This document shows positions 8,599 through 16,647 of a stretch of DNA of 64,000 bases, in pieces. This DNA comes from an uncultured Thiohalocapsa sp. Its GTDB lineage: Bacteria; Pseudomonadota; Gammaproteobacteria; Chromatiales; Chromatiaceae. Location: contig NZ_CAJXYK010000004.1 in assembly GCF_913063425.1 (NCBI RefSeq), forward strand, positions 62,001 to 126,000. The letters run 5' to 3'. The notes under the pieces were generated by a model. That model saw only the letters and a program-made list of their open reading frames with translations. It did no database searches and had not been told where the DNA came from. How positions within the stretch are numbered: the first letter of the stretch is position 1; each line of letters starts with the position of its first letter. A program made the translations under genes and the position numbers.

Positions 8599-9960
8599 AT
8601 GCGCGTGTTGATGATCTCCGACGTCTACTTCCCGCGGGTCAATGGCGTCTCCACCTCCATCCAGACCTTCGCGCGGGAGTTCGTCGGGCTTGGCCACGAG
8701 GTCACGCTGCTGGCGCCGGACTATGGCGCGGGGCAGCCCGAGCCCTTCGACATCATCCGGCTGCCGTCGCGCTATTTCTTGTTCGACCCCGAAGACCGGA
8801 TCATTCGCTGGGGCCGCATCCGCCGCCACCACGCCCGCTTGGGGGCGGCCGGCTTCGACCTGGTGCACATCCATACGCCCTTCATCGCCCATTATGCGGG
8901 GCAGGCGCTGGCGCGCCGGCTCGGGGTGCCGTCGGTGGCCAGCTATCATACCTTCTTCGAGCAATACCTCGACAAATACGTCCCGCTGGTGCCGAGCGCC
9001 TGGATGCGCTACGTGGCGCGGCGCTTCTCGGCGGCCCAGTGCGGCGACGTCGACGCGCTCGCGGTGCCGTCGCAGGCCATGCTCGAGGTGCTGACGCGCT
9101 ACGGCGTGCGCACCCCGGCCGAGGTGGTGCCCACCGGCATCGACCTCGGCAAGTTTCACGCCGGCGACGGTGCGGCGTTTCGCCGCCGCCACGGGATTGC
9201 GGGCGAGCGCCCGCTGCTGGTGCACGTGGGGCGGCTCGCCTTCGAGAAGAACTGCGACTTTCTGCTGCGCATGCTGGTGCAGGTGCGCGCGGCGGTGCCG
9301 GACGTGATGCTGGTCATCGCCGGCGGTGGGCCGGCCCGACGGCAGTTGGAAGCGCTGACCCGGCAGCTCGACCTCACCGGGCACGTGCGCTTCGTGGGCT
9401 ATCTGGACCGGGACGGCTCGCTGGAGGACTGCTATGCGGCGGGTGACGCCTTCGTCTTCGCCTCCCGCACAGAGACACAGGGGCTGGTGCTGCTGGAGTC
9501 GCTGGCCCTCGGTACCCCGGTGGTGGCGACGGCGGAGATGGGCACCCGTGAGGTGCTGTGCGACGGTGACGGCTGCCTGATCGCCCGGGACGACGAGGCG
9601 GATTTCGCCGCCAAGACCATCCGGCTCCTCACCGACCCGTCGTTGCGGGCCGCGCTCAAGGCGCGCGCACGGCCCTATGCCGAGCAGTGGTCGGCACGGG
9701 CCATGGCCGAGCGCATGCTGGAGCTCTACGGGCGCGTCTGCGACGGCTGCGTCGATGCCGGGACGGGTGAGCGCTCGCCCGCCGCAGCCGAGCCCTGCAC
9801 GGAGTTATCGCCCCGGCTGCATGCGGTCGGGCCCAGACGCGGGCCGGCGGCGGACATGCTGGAGACCGCCGAAGCAGCGACCGAGGCGGCCGCGCTGGAT
9901 GCGGGTGTGGATGCCGGGCTGGTCCCCGGCGCCCGGGCGCGGCGGACCGGGACCCGCTGA
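8599..9960 (+). CDS. GT4-family glycosyltransferase
   Basis: This retaining GT-B glycosyltransferase has 453 residues. The N-terminal Rossmann domain starts MRVLMISDVYFPRVNGVST, with the G-V-S/T loop that binds the acceptor, and continues with VHIHTPF and SYHTFFEQY. The C-terminal domain has the nucleotide-sugar site VGRLAFEKN and the E-x7-E motif in SRTETQGLVLLESLALG. The family pattern is close to diacylglycerol glucosyl- and mannosyltransferases (MgdA/PimB-like), so a glycolipid acceptor is possible. The substrate cannot be read from the sequence. The last ~70 residues (about 385-453) are low-complexity Ala/Gly/Pro/Arg and lie outside the fold, perhaps added by loss of an earlier stop. Confidence 0.9.
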   Translation: MRVLMISDVYFPRVNGVSTSIQTFAREFVGLGHEVTLLAPDYGAGQPEPFDIIRLPSRYFLFDPEDRIIRWGRIRRHHARLGAAGFDLVHIHTPFIAHYAGQALARRLGVPSVASYHTFFEQYLDKYVPLVPSAWMRYVARRFSAAQCGDVDALAVPSQAMLEVLTRYGVRTPAEVVPTGIDLGKFHAGDGAAFRRRHGIAGERPLLVHVGRLAFEKNCDFLLRMLVQVRAAVPDVMLVIAGGGPARRQLEALTRQLDLTGHVRFVGYLDRDGSLEDCYAAGDAFVFASRTETQGLVLLESLALGTPVVATAEMGTREVLCDGDGCLIARDDEADFAAKTIRLLTDPSLRAALKARARPYAEQWSARAMAERMLELYGRVCDGCVDAGTGERSPAAAEPCTELSPRLHAVGPRRGPAADMLETAEAATEAAALDAGVDAGLVPGARARRTGTR

Positions 9961-10044
9961 GGGCTCCTGCTGCGCTCGCCCGCGGCTTTGGACCCTGCGC
10001 GCCGCGTCAGGCACGCGCAGCAGTTGGGCCTCGGTGGCGCGGGA

Positions 10045-10707
10045 TCAGCGTGCCCGACGGGCGGTCGGACTGGCGGTTGGCCTGGCGGTTGGCCGGGCGG
10101 CGGCCCGGGAGCGGCTCGGACCAACGGGCAGCGCCGTGACGCCGTTCTCGCGCAGGTAGCAGGCAAGGCGCTTGTCCATGTCGAGCATGTGGCCCAGAAG
10201 CCATTGCTTGAGGGCCTCCAGGTCGCTCAAGCGCAGCTGCTCGTCGCCGCGGGCACAGATGTCGCGCACCAGCGCGGTGTACTCCGCCAGCATCAGGGCG
10301 TGCTCGCTGGCATGCTCGGCGGTATCCGGGTAGTGGGTCGCCCGCATCAGCGCCTCTTCGCGGGCGAAATGCTCACGCGCACGCTCGCGCAGGGCGTCCA
10401 GCCAATAGCGCAGGGCCGTGGGCACGGCGGATTCGCGTGCAGATGTCCGCAGGCCCGTATCCGCAGCATGGATGTTGTGCGCGCCGAAGCGCAGGGCCAT
10501 GTGGTTCAGGATGGCGGCGAGGGCGCGATGGTCGCGGTCCAGCGCCTCGATACCCACGCACCAATGCTCGCGCCAGCGGAAGAAGGGCGCCCGCGGCTCC
10601 ACGCCGGCGGGCGCTGTCTTGTGCGGCGTGTTGGACACCGGGGGCGGCGCCGTGACGGCACCCGTTGCCGCCGCGTCGAAATCGGACAGCGCGTTGAGGA
10701 ATGCCAT
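10045..10707 (-). CDS. Bacteriohemerythrin
   Basis: Starting at MAFLNALSDF (10707) gives 220 residues. The di-iron O2-binding signature is present in order: a first His in VGIEALDRDH, H-F-x-x-E-E (HFAREEALM), H-x-x-x-H (HASEH) and H-x-x-x-x-D (HMLDMD). Bacteriohemerythrins bind oxygen for storage or sensing in micro-oxic cells. The N-terminal 40 residues and the C-terminal tail (PTARPTASPTARRAR) lie outside the four-helix bundle. The tail is encoded by a short tandem repeat around 10065-10110. A longer upstream reading has no family support. It converges with the glycosyltransferase gene. Confidence 0.9.
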   Translation of the reverse strand: MAFLNALSDFDAAATGAVTAPPPVSNTPHKTAPAGVEPRAPFFRWREHWCVGIEALDRDHRALAAILNHMALRFGAHNIHAADTGLRTSARESAVPTALRYWLDALRERAREHFAREEALMRATHYPDTAEHASEHALMLAEYTALVRDICARGDEQLRLSDLEALKQWLLGHMLDMDKRLACYLRENGVTALPVGPSRSRAAARPTARPTASPTARRAR

Positions 10708-11008
10708 GGACGGGCTCCGGTTGGGGGCGTGCTTGAGCGGGCGCCGCGGCGACTGGCCGATGATCGCCGACGGTGGGATCCCGCCCAAGCGCCCGGAGTT
10801 CGTGAGGTCTGGTGTATAAAGGAAAGTGTAACTGATACTGTGGTTTTTACCAAGGCACCCGCGGCGCCGTTCGTCGCAAACCGATGCTTTCCGTCCCCGT
10901 TGTTGGGGATTCCCGCGAGTCGCCCCCAGAGTGCACAGGCATTGACAGTCGCACTGCTGCGTTGTGCAGTGAGATTTTGCGAGCGCCCACGAGGCCGGAG
11001 GGCAAGCC
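10708..11008. other. Divergent promoter region between hemerythrin and sufE
   Basis: The stretch between the two divergent starts has no gene. On the minus strand TTGGTA and TACACT, 17 bases apart at about 10828-10857, could drive the hemerythrin gene. On the plus strand TTGACA at about 10942 is a good -35 but its -10 is poor. Both are tentative. Confidence 0.35.
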
Positions 11009-11425
11009 ATGAAAACCAAAGATGTGCTCGACGCCTTCGAGCTGCTGGACACTTGGGAGGCCCGTTACGAATTCATCGGCGACCTGAGCCGCGAGCTGCT
11101 GCCGGTGGCCGAGCGTGAGAAGACCGATGCGAACCTGGTGAAGGGCTGCAACACCAAGACCTGGCTCACCGGTGACCTCACGGACGGTGATCCGCCGGTG
11201 ATCGAGTACCGCGCCGATGCCGAAACACCGCTGGTGCGCGGCCTGGTGGCGCTGCTGCTGGTGCCCTTCCAGGGCCGCACGCCGGAGGCGGTGCTGGAGA
11301 CGGACCCCCGGGATTACATCGCCAAGACCGGGCTCGCCGAGCACCTGAGCGCGAACCGCCGTGCCGGCATGGAGCATTTCATCGAGCGGGTATTTCAGAT
11401 CGCCCGGGGGTTGAAGGGCGGCTGA
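11009..11425 (+). CDS. sufE: SufE-family cysteine desulfurase activator
   Basis: At 138 residues this is the normal SufE/CsdE length. The sulfur-accepting cysteine is in VKGCNTKTWL (family pattern V-x-G-C-x-S/T-x-V-W), near residue 47. The fold markers LDTWEARYEFIGDLSREL and the C-terminal RAGMEHFIERVFQIA are clear. SufE takes the persulfide from SufS or CsdA and passes it to Fe-S assembly. There is no suf operon around it, so its partner desulfurase is encoded elsewhere. An AGGCCGGAGGG-like ribosome site precedes the ATG. Confidence 0.92.
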   Translation: MKTKDVLDAFELLDTWEARYEFIGDLSRELLPVAEREKTDANLVKGCNTKTWLTGDLTDGDPPVIEYRADAETPLVRGLVALLLVPFQGRTPEAVLETDPRDYIAKTGLAEHLSANRRAGMEHFIERVFQIARGLKGG

Positions 11426-11478
11426 CTGGGTATGTGGTGGATGCGCTGCGCTTATGCGGGCTGACGGGCTGGGGGAGT

Positions 11479-11657
11479 CTCTTGTCGCCGAGTGAAACTC
11501 GGCGCCCCCAGGGCCTCTTGTCGCCGAGTGAAACTCGGCGCCCCCAGGGCGTCTTGTCGCCGAGTGAAACTCGGCGGCCCCAGGGCGTCTTGTGGCCGAG
11601 TGAAACTCGGCGCCCCCAGGGCTTGTTGTGGCCGAGTGGAACTCGGCGGCCCCAGGT
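11479..11657. repeat. Five tandem copies of a 36-base hairpin repeat
   Basis: Units start at 11479, 11515, 11551, 11587 and 11623. Each holds the palindrome GCCGAGTGAAACTCGGC (7-base arms, GAA or similar loop) followed by a GC-rich CCCCAGG tail. The copies differ at a few positions (TCGCC or TGGCC, CGCC or GGCC). They are contiguous, with no spacers. Single or double members of the same family occur at 19794-19840 and 44956-44982. Confidence 0.92.
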
Positions 11658-11683
11658 GGGATGCGGTTCACTTGGCCGGCTGA

Positions 11684-12025
11684 CTAGGGCAGCGGCAGCG
11701 CGGGCGTGCTGCCGGGCTCAGGGGAGCGCGGATCATCGCCGGCGGACTGGCGGCGCTCGCGCGAGGCGCCCTGGCCCAGCCAGTCCGGCGTGAAGGGCGC
11801 GCTGCAATGGCAGCGCCCGGCGGGGCCGAAGCGCAGGGCGCGCGCCTGCTCGCAGCGCGCGGCATCGGGGTAGGGGCCGATGAGCTCGGCGGGCTCGCCG
11901 CTGCCCGCGGCGGGCGGATGGATGTGGCAGACCGCCGCCTGGGGCGCCGCCGACGCCGCGGTCAGCAGCAGGAGCGTGCACGCTGTGACCTGGGCTCGGG
12001 CGATCTGGGTCTGGCGCCCGGGCAG
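11684..12025 (-). CDS. Putative small secreted Cys-containing protein, downstream of the DUF3299 gene
   Basis: The frame gives 113 residues if it starts at CTG 12025. No ATG, GTG or TTG is suitably placed, so the start is uncertain. A hydrophobic export signal (ACTLLLLTAASAAPQA) is followed by a compact segment with three cysteines: VCHIHPP, DAARCEQARAL and GRCHCSAPFTPDW. That segment looks like a real small domain, with a Pro/Ser/Arg tail. It begins 14 bases after the DUF3299 stop and would be co-transcribed. I do not recognise the family. It could be non-coding. Confidence 0.4.
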   Translation of the reverse strand: MPGRQTQIARAQVTACTLLLLTAASAAPQAAVCHIHPPAAGSGEPAELIGPYPDAARCEQARALRFGPAGRCHCSAPFTPDWLGQGASRERRQSAGDDPRSPEPGSTPALPLP

Positions 12026-12039
12026 AAGACGCGGCGGGC

Positions 12040-12684
12040 TCAGGTCTCTTCCTCGTAGGGGCTGACACGCACGGCGTCGATGCGGTAGCCGGCGCTGCCG
12101 AGGTCGCTGTCGAAGGTCTCGATGTGCATGACCCCCTCCACCCAGACGGTGTCGAAGAGCTCGCCGCGGTAGGCGCCGCCCTCGCTGGTGACGACATAGA
12201 CGGTCTGGTTCGGCGGCGGCGGCGGCACGTGGATGCAGGCGCCGAAGTAGGGCACCAGCAGGAATTCGCGGATCTCCCGCGCGTCCGTGGTGAGGGGCAC
12301 CACGAACCCCGGCAGCTTCACGCTGTGGCCGTCCAGCTCCGGCACCACGGGGGCTTCTGCCCAGAGGGTGTCGAGCTTGTCCATCAGGGCATCGGCGCGG
12401 GGGTCGTCGTCGTCGATATTGCCCACGTCGTACTCTTCGAACAGCTTGTCCGGGCGCCAGTCCGCCGGGATCAGATCGTCCCACTCCAGTTCAGGCCCGT
12501 CCGCGAGCACCGCAGGTGCGGGCTCCGCCGCCAGCTCTTCGGGGCTCAGGCGACCGCCGTCCGGCACATCGCCTGATTCGGATTGGCTCGCGTCGCCGGT
12601 GTCGTCGCCGCAGCCGGCGAGGGCCAGCGCGAGCAGCAGGAACAGCGCCCAAGGGCCTGGCATGGGGGTGTGGTCTGACTTCAT
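12040..12684 (-). CDS. DUF3299 lipoprotein
   Basis: From MKSDHTPMPG the protein has 214 residues, with a lipoprotein signal ending in the lipobox LALAGC (Cys about residue 24). An acidic linker follows, then the DUF3299 domain: LEWDDLIPADWRPD, VKLPGFVVPL, FLLVPYFGACIHVPPPPPNQ and VMHIETFDSDLG. The conserved GACIHVPPP motif with a single Cys is intact. The family is often found beside an FtsX-type permease and an ABC ATPase, sometimes with a DUF2796 zinc-related protein, which hints at an envelope metal or lipoprotein export function. Here the permease lies immediately upstream (12798-14057). The start ATG follows a fair ribosome site. Confidence 0.88.
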   Translation of the reverse strand: MKSDHTPMPGPWALFLLLALALAGCGDDTGDASQSESGDVPDGGRLSPEELAAEPAPAVLADGPELEWDDLIPADWRPDKLFEEYDVGNIDDDDPRADALMDKLDTLWAEAPVVPELDGHSVKLPGFVVPLTTDAREIREFLLVPYFGACIHVPPPPPNQTVYVVTSEGGAYRGELFDTVWVEGVMHIETFDSDLGSAGYRIDAVRVSPYEEET

Positions 12685-12797
12685 CGGCGGTCTCTGTGGC
12701 AAATGACACGCAGGGCATTGCGCCTGCGGCGGGCTCGAAGATGGGGGCGGCAGCGCGGTCAAGGGAGGGCCGGCTGTGACGGCTTCCGGCGGCGGCG

Positions 12798-14057
12798 TCA
12801 GACGCGGATGGAGAGTCCGTCGGTGAGCGACATGCGATACGCCCGCCAGCCGGGCAGCACGCCCGCCAGCACCCCGGCGCCGAGCACCGCCCCCAGCAGG
12901 AGCCATTCGCGCAGGCTCGGCGCGCCGAGCTCGATGAAGAGCCCGAGCCAGGACGCCAGCATGGGCTGGGCTGCGGCCAGCAGCAGGTACAGCAGGCCGA
13001 TGCCCGCGGCGAGGCCGAGCAGGGTCAGGAAGGCCGCCTCGCCGACGATGAGCGCCAGTACCTGCGCCGGCCGGGCGCCCACGGAGCGCAGAATGGCCAT
13101 CTCCCGGCGGCGCTCGTTGAGGCCGATCAGGAGTGCCGTCAGCATGCCGATGAGCCCCACCAGCACCACGCAGGCGGAGACCACCAGCAGGGCGTTCTCC
13201 GCCACCCCCACCAGGGACCAGAGCTCCGCCAGCGCCACGCCGGGCAGGATGGCGAGCAGCGGCTCCTCCGGGTAGTCGTTGACCCAGCGCTGCACGCCGA
13301 AGGTGGCGATGCGCGACTCCAGCCCCACCAGCACGGCGGTGATGGCCTCGGGGGTCAGGTCCATGCGGCGGGCCTGCTCGGGGCCGATCTCGACGCCCGG
13401 CACCGGGGCGCCGCCGCGCCAGCCGAGATGAATGGCCTCGATGGCCTCCAGGCTCACGTGCACCGTGCGGTCCACCGGGGTGCCGGTGCGGGCGAGGATG
13501 CCGGTGACACGAAAGGGCTTGTCGTCGTGGCGGGCGAAGGCCACGTCTCCGGCGCCGTGGGCGATGGTGAGCGGATCACCGAGGCCGTAGCCGAGCTGCT
13601 CCGCCACCTCCGCCCCGAGCACGGCGTCGAAGAGGTCGTCGAGCCAGGTCCCCTCTGCCAGGGCCAGCGGCTGATCGCGGCCGTAACGATAGTGCGTGAG
13701 ATACGCATCCGTCGTGCCCAGCACGCGAAAGCCGCGGTGCGAGTCGCCCAGCGACAGCGGCACCGTCCAGGCCACGCGCGGCTGGGCGGCAAGGTCCTGG
13801 TAGCTCTCCCAGGAGATGTTGTTGGTGGCGTTACCGATGCGGAACACGGAGTACAACAGCAGCTGGACCGGCCCGCTGCGGGCGCCGACGATGAGATCGG
13901 TGCCGGTGATGGTGCTGGCGAAGCTGTCGCGGGTCTCGGTGCGCAGCCGCTCCACCCCCACCAGCAGCGCAACGCTGAGCGCAATGGACGCGAGCGTCAG
14001 GAGCGCCGTGGTGCGGCGGTTGAGCAGACTCTTGAGCGCCAGTGACAGGATGGCCAT
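12798..14057 (-). CDS. FtsX/MacB-like ABC transporter permease
   Basis: This 419-residue inner-membrane protein has the FtsX layout: one N-terminal helix (residues about 17-37, TTALLTLASIALSVALLVG), a large periplasmic MacB-PCD-like domain, then three C-terminal helices (about 290-315, 335-360 and 385-410). The cytoplasmic loop NERRREMAILRSVGARPAQV is the coupling motif that contacts an ABC ATPase. No ATPase gene is adjacent: upstream is ubiI and downstream the DUF3299 gene. It must use an ATPase encoded elsewhere, or the locus has lost it. Confidence 0.9.
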   Translation of the reverse strand: MAILSLALKSLLNRRTTALLTLASIALSVALLVGVERLRTETRDSFASTITGTDLIVGARSGPVQLLLYSVFRIGNATNNISWESYQDLAAQPRVAWTVPLSLGDSHRGFRVLGTTDAYLTHYRYGRDQPLALAEGTWLDDLFDAVLGAEVAEQLGYGLGDPLTIAHGAGDVAFARHDDKPFRVTGILARTGTPVDRTVHVSLEAIEAIHLGWRGGAPVPGVEIGPEQARRMDLTPEAITAVLVGLESRIATFGVQRWVNDYPEEPLLAILPGVALAELWSLVGVAENALLVVSACVVLVGLIGMLTALLIGLNERRREMAILRSVGARPAQVLALIVGEAAFLTLLGLAAGIGLLYLLLAAAQPMLASWLGLFIELGAPSLREWLLLGAVLGAGVLAGVLPGWRAYRMSLTDGLSIRV

Positions 14058-14083
14058 AACCGCTTCTCGGCGCCCGGCTCCGC

Positions 14084-15313
14084 TCAGCTGCGCACGTCCG
14101 CCCGCGCCAGTGTCGGCAGCTCCTCGCCGAGCCCCAGCGCCTGGCGCATGAAGGCCTTCTTGAGCGGCCCCAGGTGGTCCGCGGTGAGCAGCCCCAGGTT
14201 GCGTGCCGCCACCAGCGGCGGGATGCGGTTGCCGAAGGCCCGCTTGAAGGCATCCATGGCGGCGAGCATGAGCAGGTTGTCACCGCGCCGGGCGCGCTCG
14301 TAGCGGCGCAGGGTGGCGAGCCCGCCGATGTCGCGCTTGTGGCTGCGGGCGTGCTCCAGGGCGTCGCTCAGTGCGGCGATGTCGAGCAGGCCCAGATTCA
14401 CCCCCTGGCCGGCCAGCGGGTGGATGGCATGTGCTGCGTCGCCCACCAGGGCCGCCCGCGAGCGCACATAGCTCTTGGCGTACTGCATCTGCAAGGGAAA
14501 GGCCGCCCGCGGCCCAACGGAGAGGATGGGTCCCAGGCGCTCCTGGAAGGCGCGCTCCAGCTCGGTGGTGAAGGTGGCATCGTCCATGGCAAGCAATGCC
14601 TCCGCGCGGCCCTCGTCCGCCGACCAGACGATGGAGCAGCGCCCGTCCGCGAGCGGCAGGAAGGCCAGCGGCCCCGTGGGCAGGAAGCGCTGCCAGGCGG
14701 TCTCGCGGTGCCAGTGGGCGGGCTCGACGTTGCAGACGATGGCGCGCTGGTCATAGCCCCAGCCGCCGGTGGCGATGCCGAGCACGGTGCGCACCAGGGA
14801 GTCGCGGCCGTCGGCGCCGACGATGAGCTTGGCATCCAGCTCGCTGCCGTCTGCCAGCACCACCCGGGCACCGGCTTCGGTGATGCTGAGCACCTCCACC
14901 TGGGCAGGGCAGAGCAGGGTCACGTCGTCGTGCGCCTCCAGCAGCTCCCACAGGGCGAGGCGGGTGACCCGGTTCTCCACGATGTGGCCCAGGTCGGGCT
15001 CGCCGAGGTCGGCGCTGTCGAAGTGGATGGAGGCCCCGCCCACGGCGTCCCAGACATGCATTTCGCGATAGACGCTGACACCCAGCGCCTGCATGCGCGG
15101 CCAGGCGCCGAGACGCTCCAGGATGCGCTGGCTCGCCCGGCTCAGCGCCGACACACGCAGGTCCACCTCGCCGCTGGGCCACTCGCGCTGGGGCGGCGCG
15201 CCGTCCAGCACGGCGATGCGCCAGCCCCGGCCACGGCAGGCGCAGGCAAGGGCTGCACCCACCATGCCGCCGCCGAGGATGATGATGTCGAACTGTGCGG
15301 ATTCCTGAGCCAT
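14084..15313 (-). CDS. ubiI: Ubiquinone biosynthesis FAD hydroxylase, UbiI type
   Basis: This 409-residue flavoprotein monooxygenase has the Rossmann GxGxxG at the start (IIILGGGMVGAALA), the DG motif VGADGRDSLVR and the second FAD motif GDAAHAIHPLAGQGVNLGLLD. It belongs to the UbiH/UbiF/UbiI family that hydroxylates the ubiquinone ring. UbiI (VisC) performs C5 hydroxylation. The name rests on position: directly downstream of ubiH and pepP, as visC is in E. coli. The sequence alone cannot separate it firmly from UbiF or UbiH. Confidence 0.88.
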   Translation of the reverse strand: MAQESAQFDIIILGGGMVGAALACACRGRGWRIAVLDGAPPQREWPSGEVDLRVSALSRASQRILERLGAWPRMQALGVSVYREMHVWDAVGGASIHFDSADLGEPDLGHIVENRVTRLALWELLEAHDDVTLLCPAQVEVLSITEAGARVVLADGSELDAKLIVGADGRDSLVRTVLGIATGGWGYDQRAIVCNVEPAHWHRETAWQRFLPTGPLAFLPLADGRCSIVWSADEGRAEALLAMDDATFTTELERAFQERLGPILSVGPRAAFPLQMQYAKSYVRSRAALVGDAAHAIHPLAGQGVNLGLLDIAALSDALEHARSHKRDIGGLATLRRYERARRGDNLLMLAAMDAFKRAFGNRIPPLVAARNLGLLTADHLGPLKKAFMRQALGLGEELPTLARADVRS

Positions 15314-15394
15314 GTGTGTTGTTCGGGGCGTGCGTTCTTGGAGAAATCAAGGGCGGGGGGTAGAGGGGCGCTCCTGAGCCCTCAGCCCTCGGCC

Positions 15395-16645
15395 CTACCG
15401 CGAAGCGGCCGGCAGCCCGCGCGCGAGCCGCGGCAGCCGCCCGCCCAGGCCCATGAAGCGGCGGGCCAGGGCGTGCCGGGCCGTTGGGCAGAGGTCGAGC
15501 GCCAGCATGCCGGCGTCGCGTGCGGCGCGCACCGGCGGGAAGGGGTTCACGAACAGCCGTGCCAGCGTGTCGGTCACCAGGGCGACGCTGCGCTGATCCG
15601 GCCCGCGGCGCTGGCGATAGGCGTTGAGCACCGCAGGCCCACCGGGGTCGCGGCCCGTGACCTGTGCCTCCGCCAGCAGGTCGGCGAGCTCGGCCACGTC
15701 GCGCAGCCCGAGGTTGAAGCCCTGCCCCGCCACCGGGTGCAGGGTGTGGGCGGCATTGCCCACCAGGGCCACCCGCGGGCGGGTGATCTGCTTGGCGAGC
15801 ACCAGCCGCAGCGGATAGGCGATGCGCCGCCCGGGCCTGGTGAGGGTGCCGAGCCGGCGGCCGCAGCGCTGCTGCAGGGCGGCGAGGAAGGCGTCGTCGT
15901 CCAGCGCCAGGATGGCCGGCGTGTCGCGCTCGTGCGCGGTCCAGACCACGGACCAGCGCCCGCCCGTCATGGGCAGCATCGCGAGCGGCCCGGAGTCCGT
16001 GAAGCGCTCGAAGGCGACGCCCGGCTGCGGGTCGAGCGGCGTCACCGTGGAAATGACGGCGTCATAGCCGTAGGCATGCTCACGGGCGCCGAGCTTGAGG
16101 CGCCGGCGTACGCCGGAGTCGCCGCCGTCCGCCGCCACCACCAGGCGCGTGCGCAGCAGCCGGGAGACGCCGTCCACCGCCACCTCCAGGTCTGCATGGT
16201 GCTGCATGACCCGCAGCCCGCCGAGGCGCGCGGGGCGCAGCAGCTCGACGCCGTCCGCCTGCGCCAGGCGTCCCTCCAGGGCCGCGCCGATGGCCCGGGC
16301 CGGGGCGACATAGCCCAGGGCGGCCACGCCTTCGTCATCGGCATCCAGGTGCGCAAAGCCCCAGTGCCCGCGGTCGGACACATGCACCCGGCGAATGGGC
16401 TCGGCGGCGTCGGCGAGGTCCGGCCAGATGCCGAGGCCCTCGAAGATGCGCCGGCTCGCCAGGGACAGGGCGATGACCCGCTCGTCGTATTGGGCCGGCG
16501 GCGGGGTGGCGGCCGCGGCGCCGCCGGGTGCCTGGGGGGTGACGGCCTCCACCACGGCCACCCGCAGCCCGCTGCCGGCAAGGGCGCAGGCCAGGCTGCC
16601 GCCGACGAGGCCGCCGCCGACGATGACCAGATCGTAGTCCTGCAT
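15395..16645 (-). CDS. ubiH: Ubiquinone biosynthesis FAD hydroxylase, UbiH type
   Basis: This 416-residue FAD monooxygenase starts MQDYDLVIVGGGLVGGSLACAL (FAD-binding GxGxxG). It has VVAADGGDSGVRRRL and the family motif GNAAHTLHPVAGQGFNLGLRDVAELA. The wording GNAAHTLHPVAGQGFNLGLRD is typical of UbiH, the C1 hydroxylase of ubiquinone synthesis. It sits two bases after pepP and before ubiI, which is the E. coli order, so the three genes are probably one operon. A Pro/Ala-rich insertion occurs near residues 38-50. Confidence 0.92.
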   Translation of the reverse strand: MQDYDLVIVGGGLVGGSLACALAGSGLRVAVVEAVTPQAPGGAAAATPPPAQYDERVIALSLASRRIFEGLGIWPDLADAAEPIRRVHVSDRGHWGFAHLDADDEGVAALGYVAPARAIGAALEGRLAQADGVELLRPARLGGLRVMQHHADLEVAVDGVSRLLRTRLVVAADGGDSGVRRRLKLGAREHAYGYDAVISTVTPLDPQPGVAFERFTDSGPLAMLPMTGGRWSVVWTAHERDTPAILALDDDAFLAALQQRCGRRLGTLTRPGRRIAYPLRLVLAKQITRPRVALVGNAAHTLHPVAGQGFNLGLRDVAELADLLAEAQVTGRDPGGPAVLNAYRQRRGPDQRSVALVTDTLARLFVNPFPPVRAARDAGMLALDLCPTARHALARRFMGLGGRLPRLARGLPAASR

Positions 16646-16647
16646 GC

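Noticed and set aside
10708..11052. N-terminal extension of the hemerythrin to 11052
   Set aside because: It would overlap the sufE start region on the other strand, has no family similarity and lacks a ribosome site.
11479..11657. CRISPR array
   Set aside because: The 36-base units are contiguous and nearly identical over their full length, so there are no variable spacers, and no cas gene is near.
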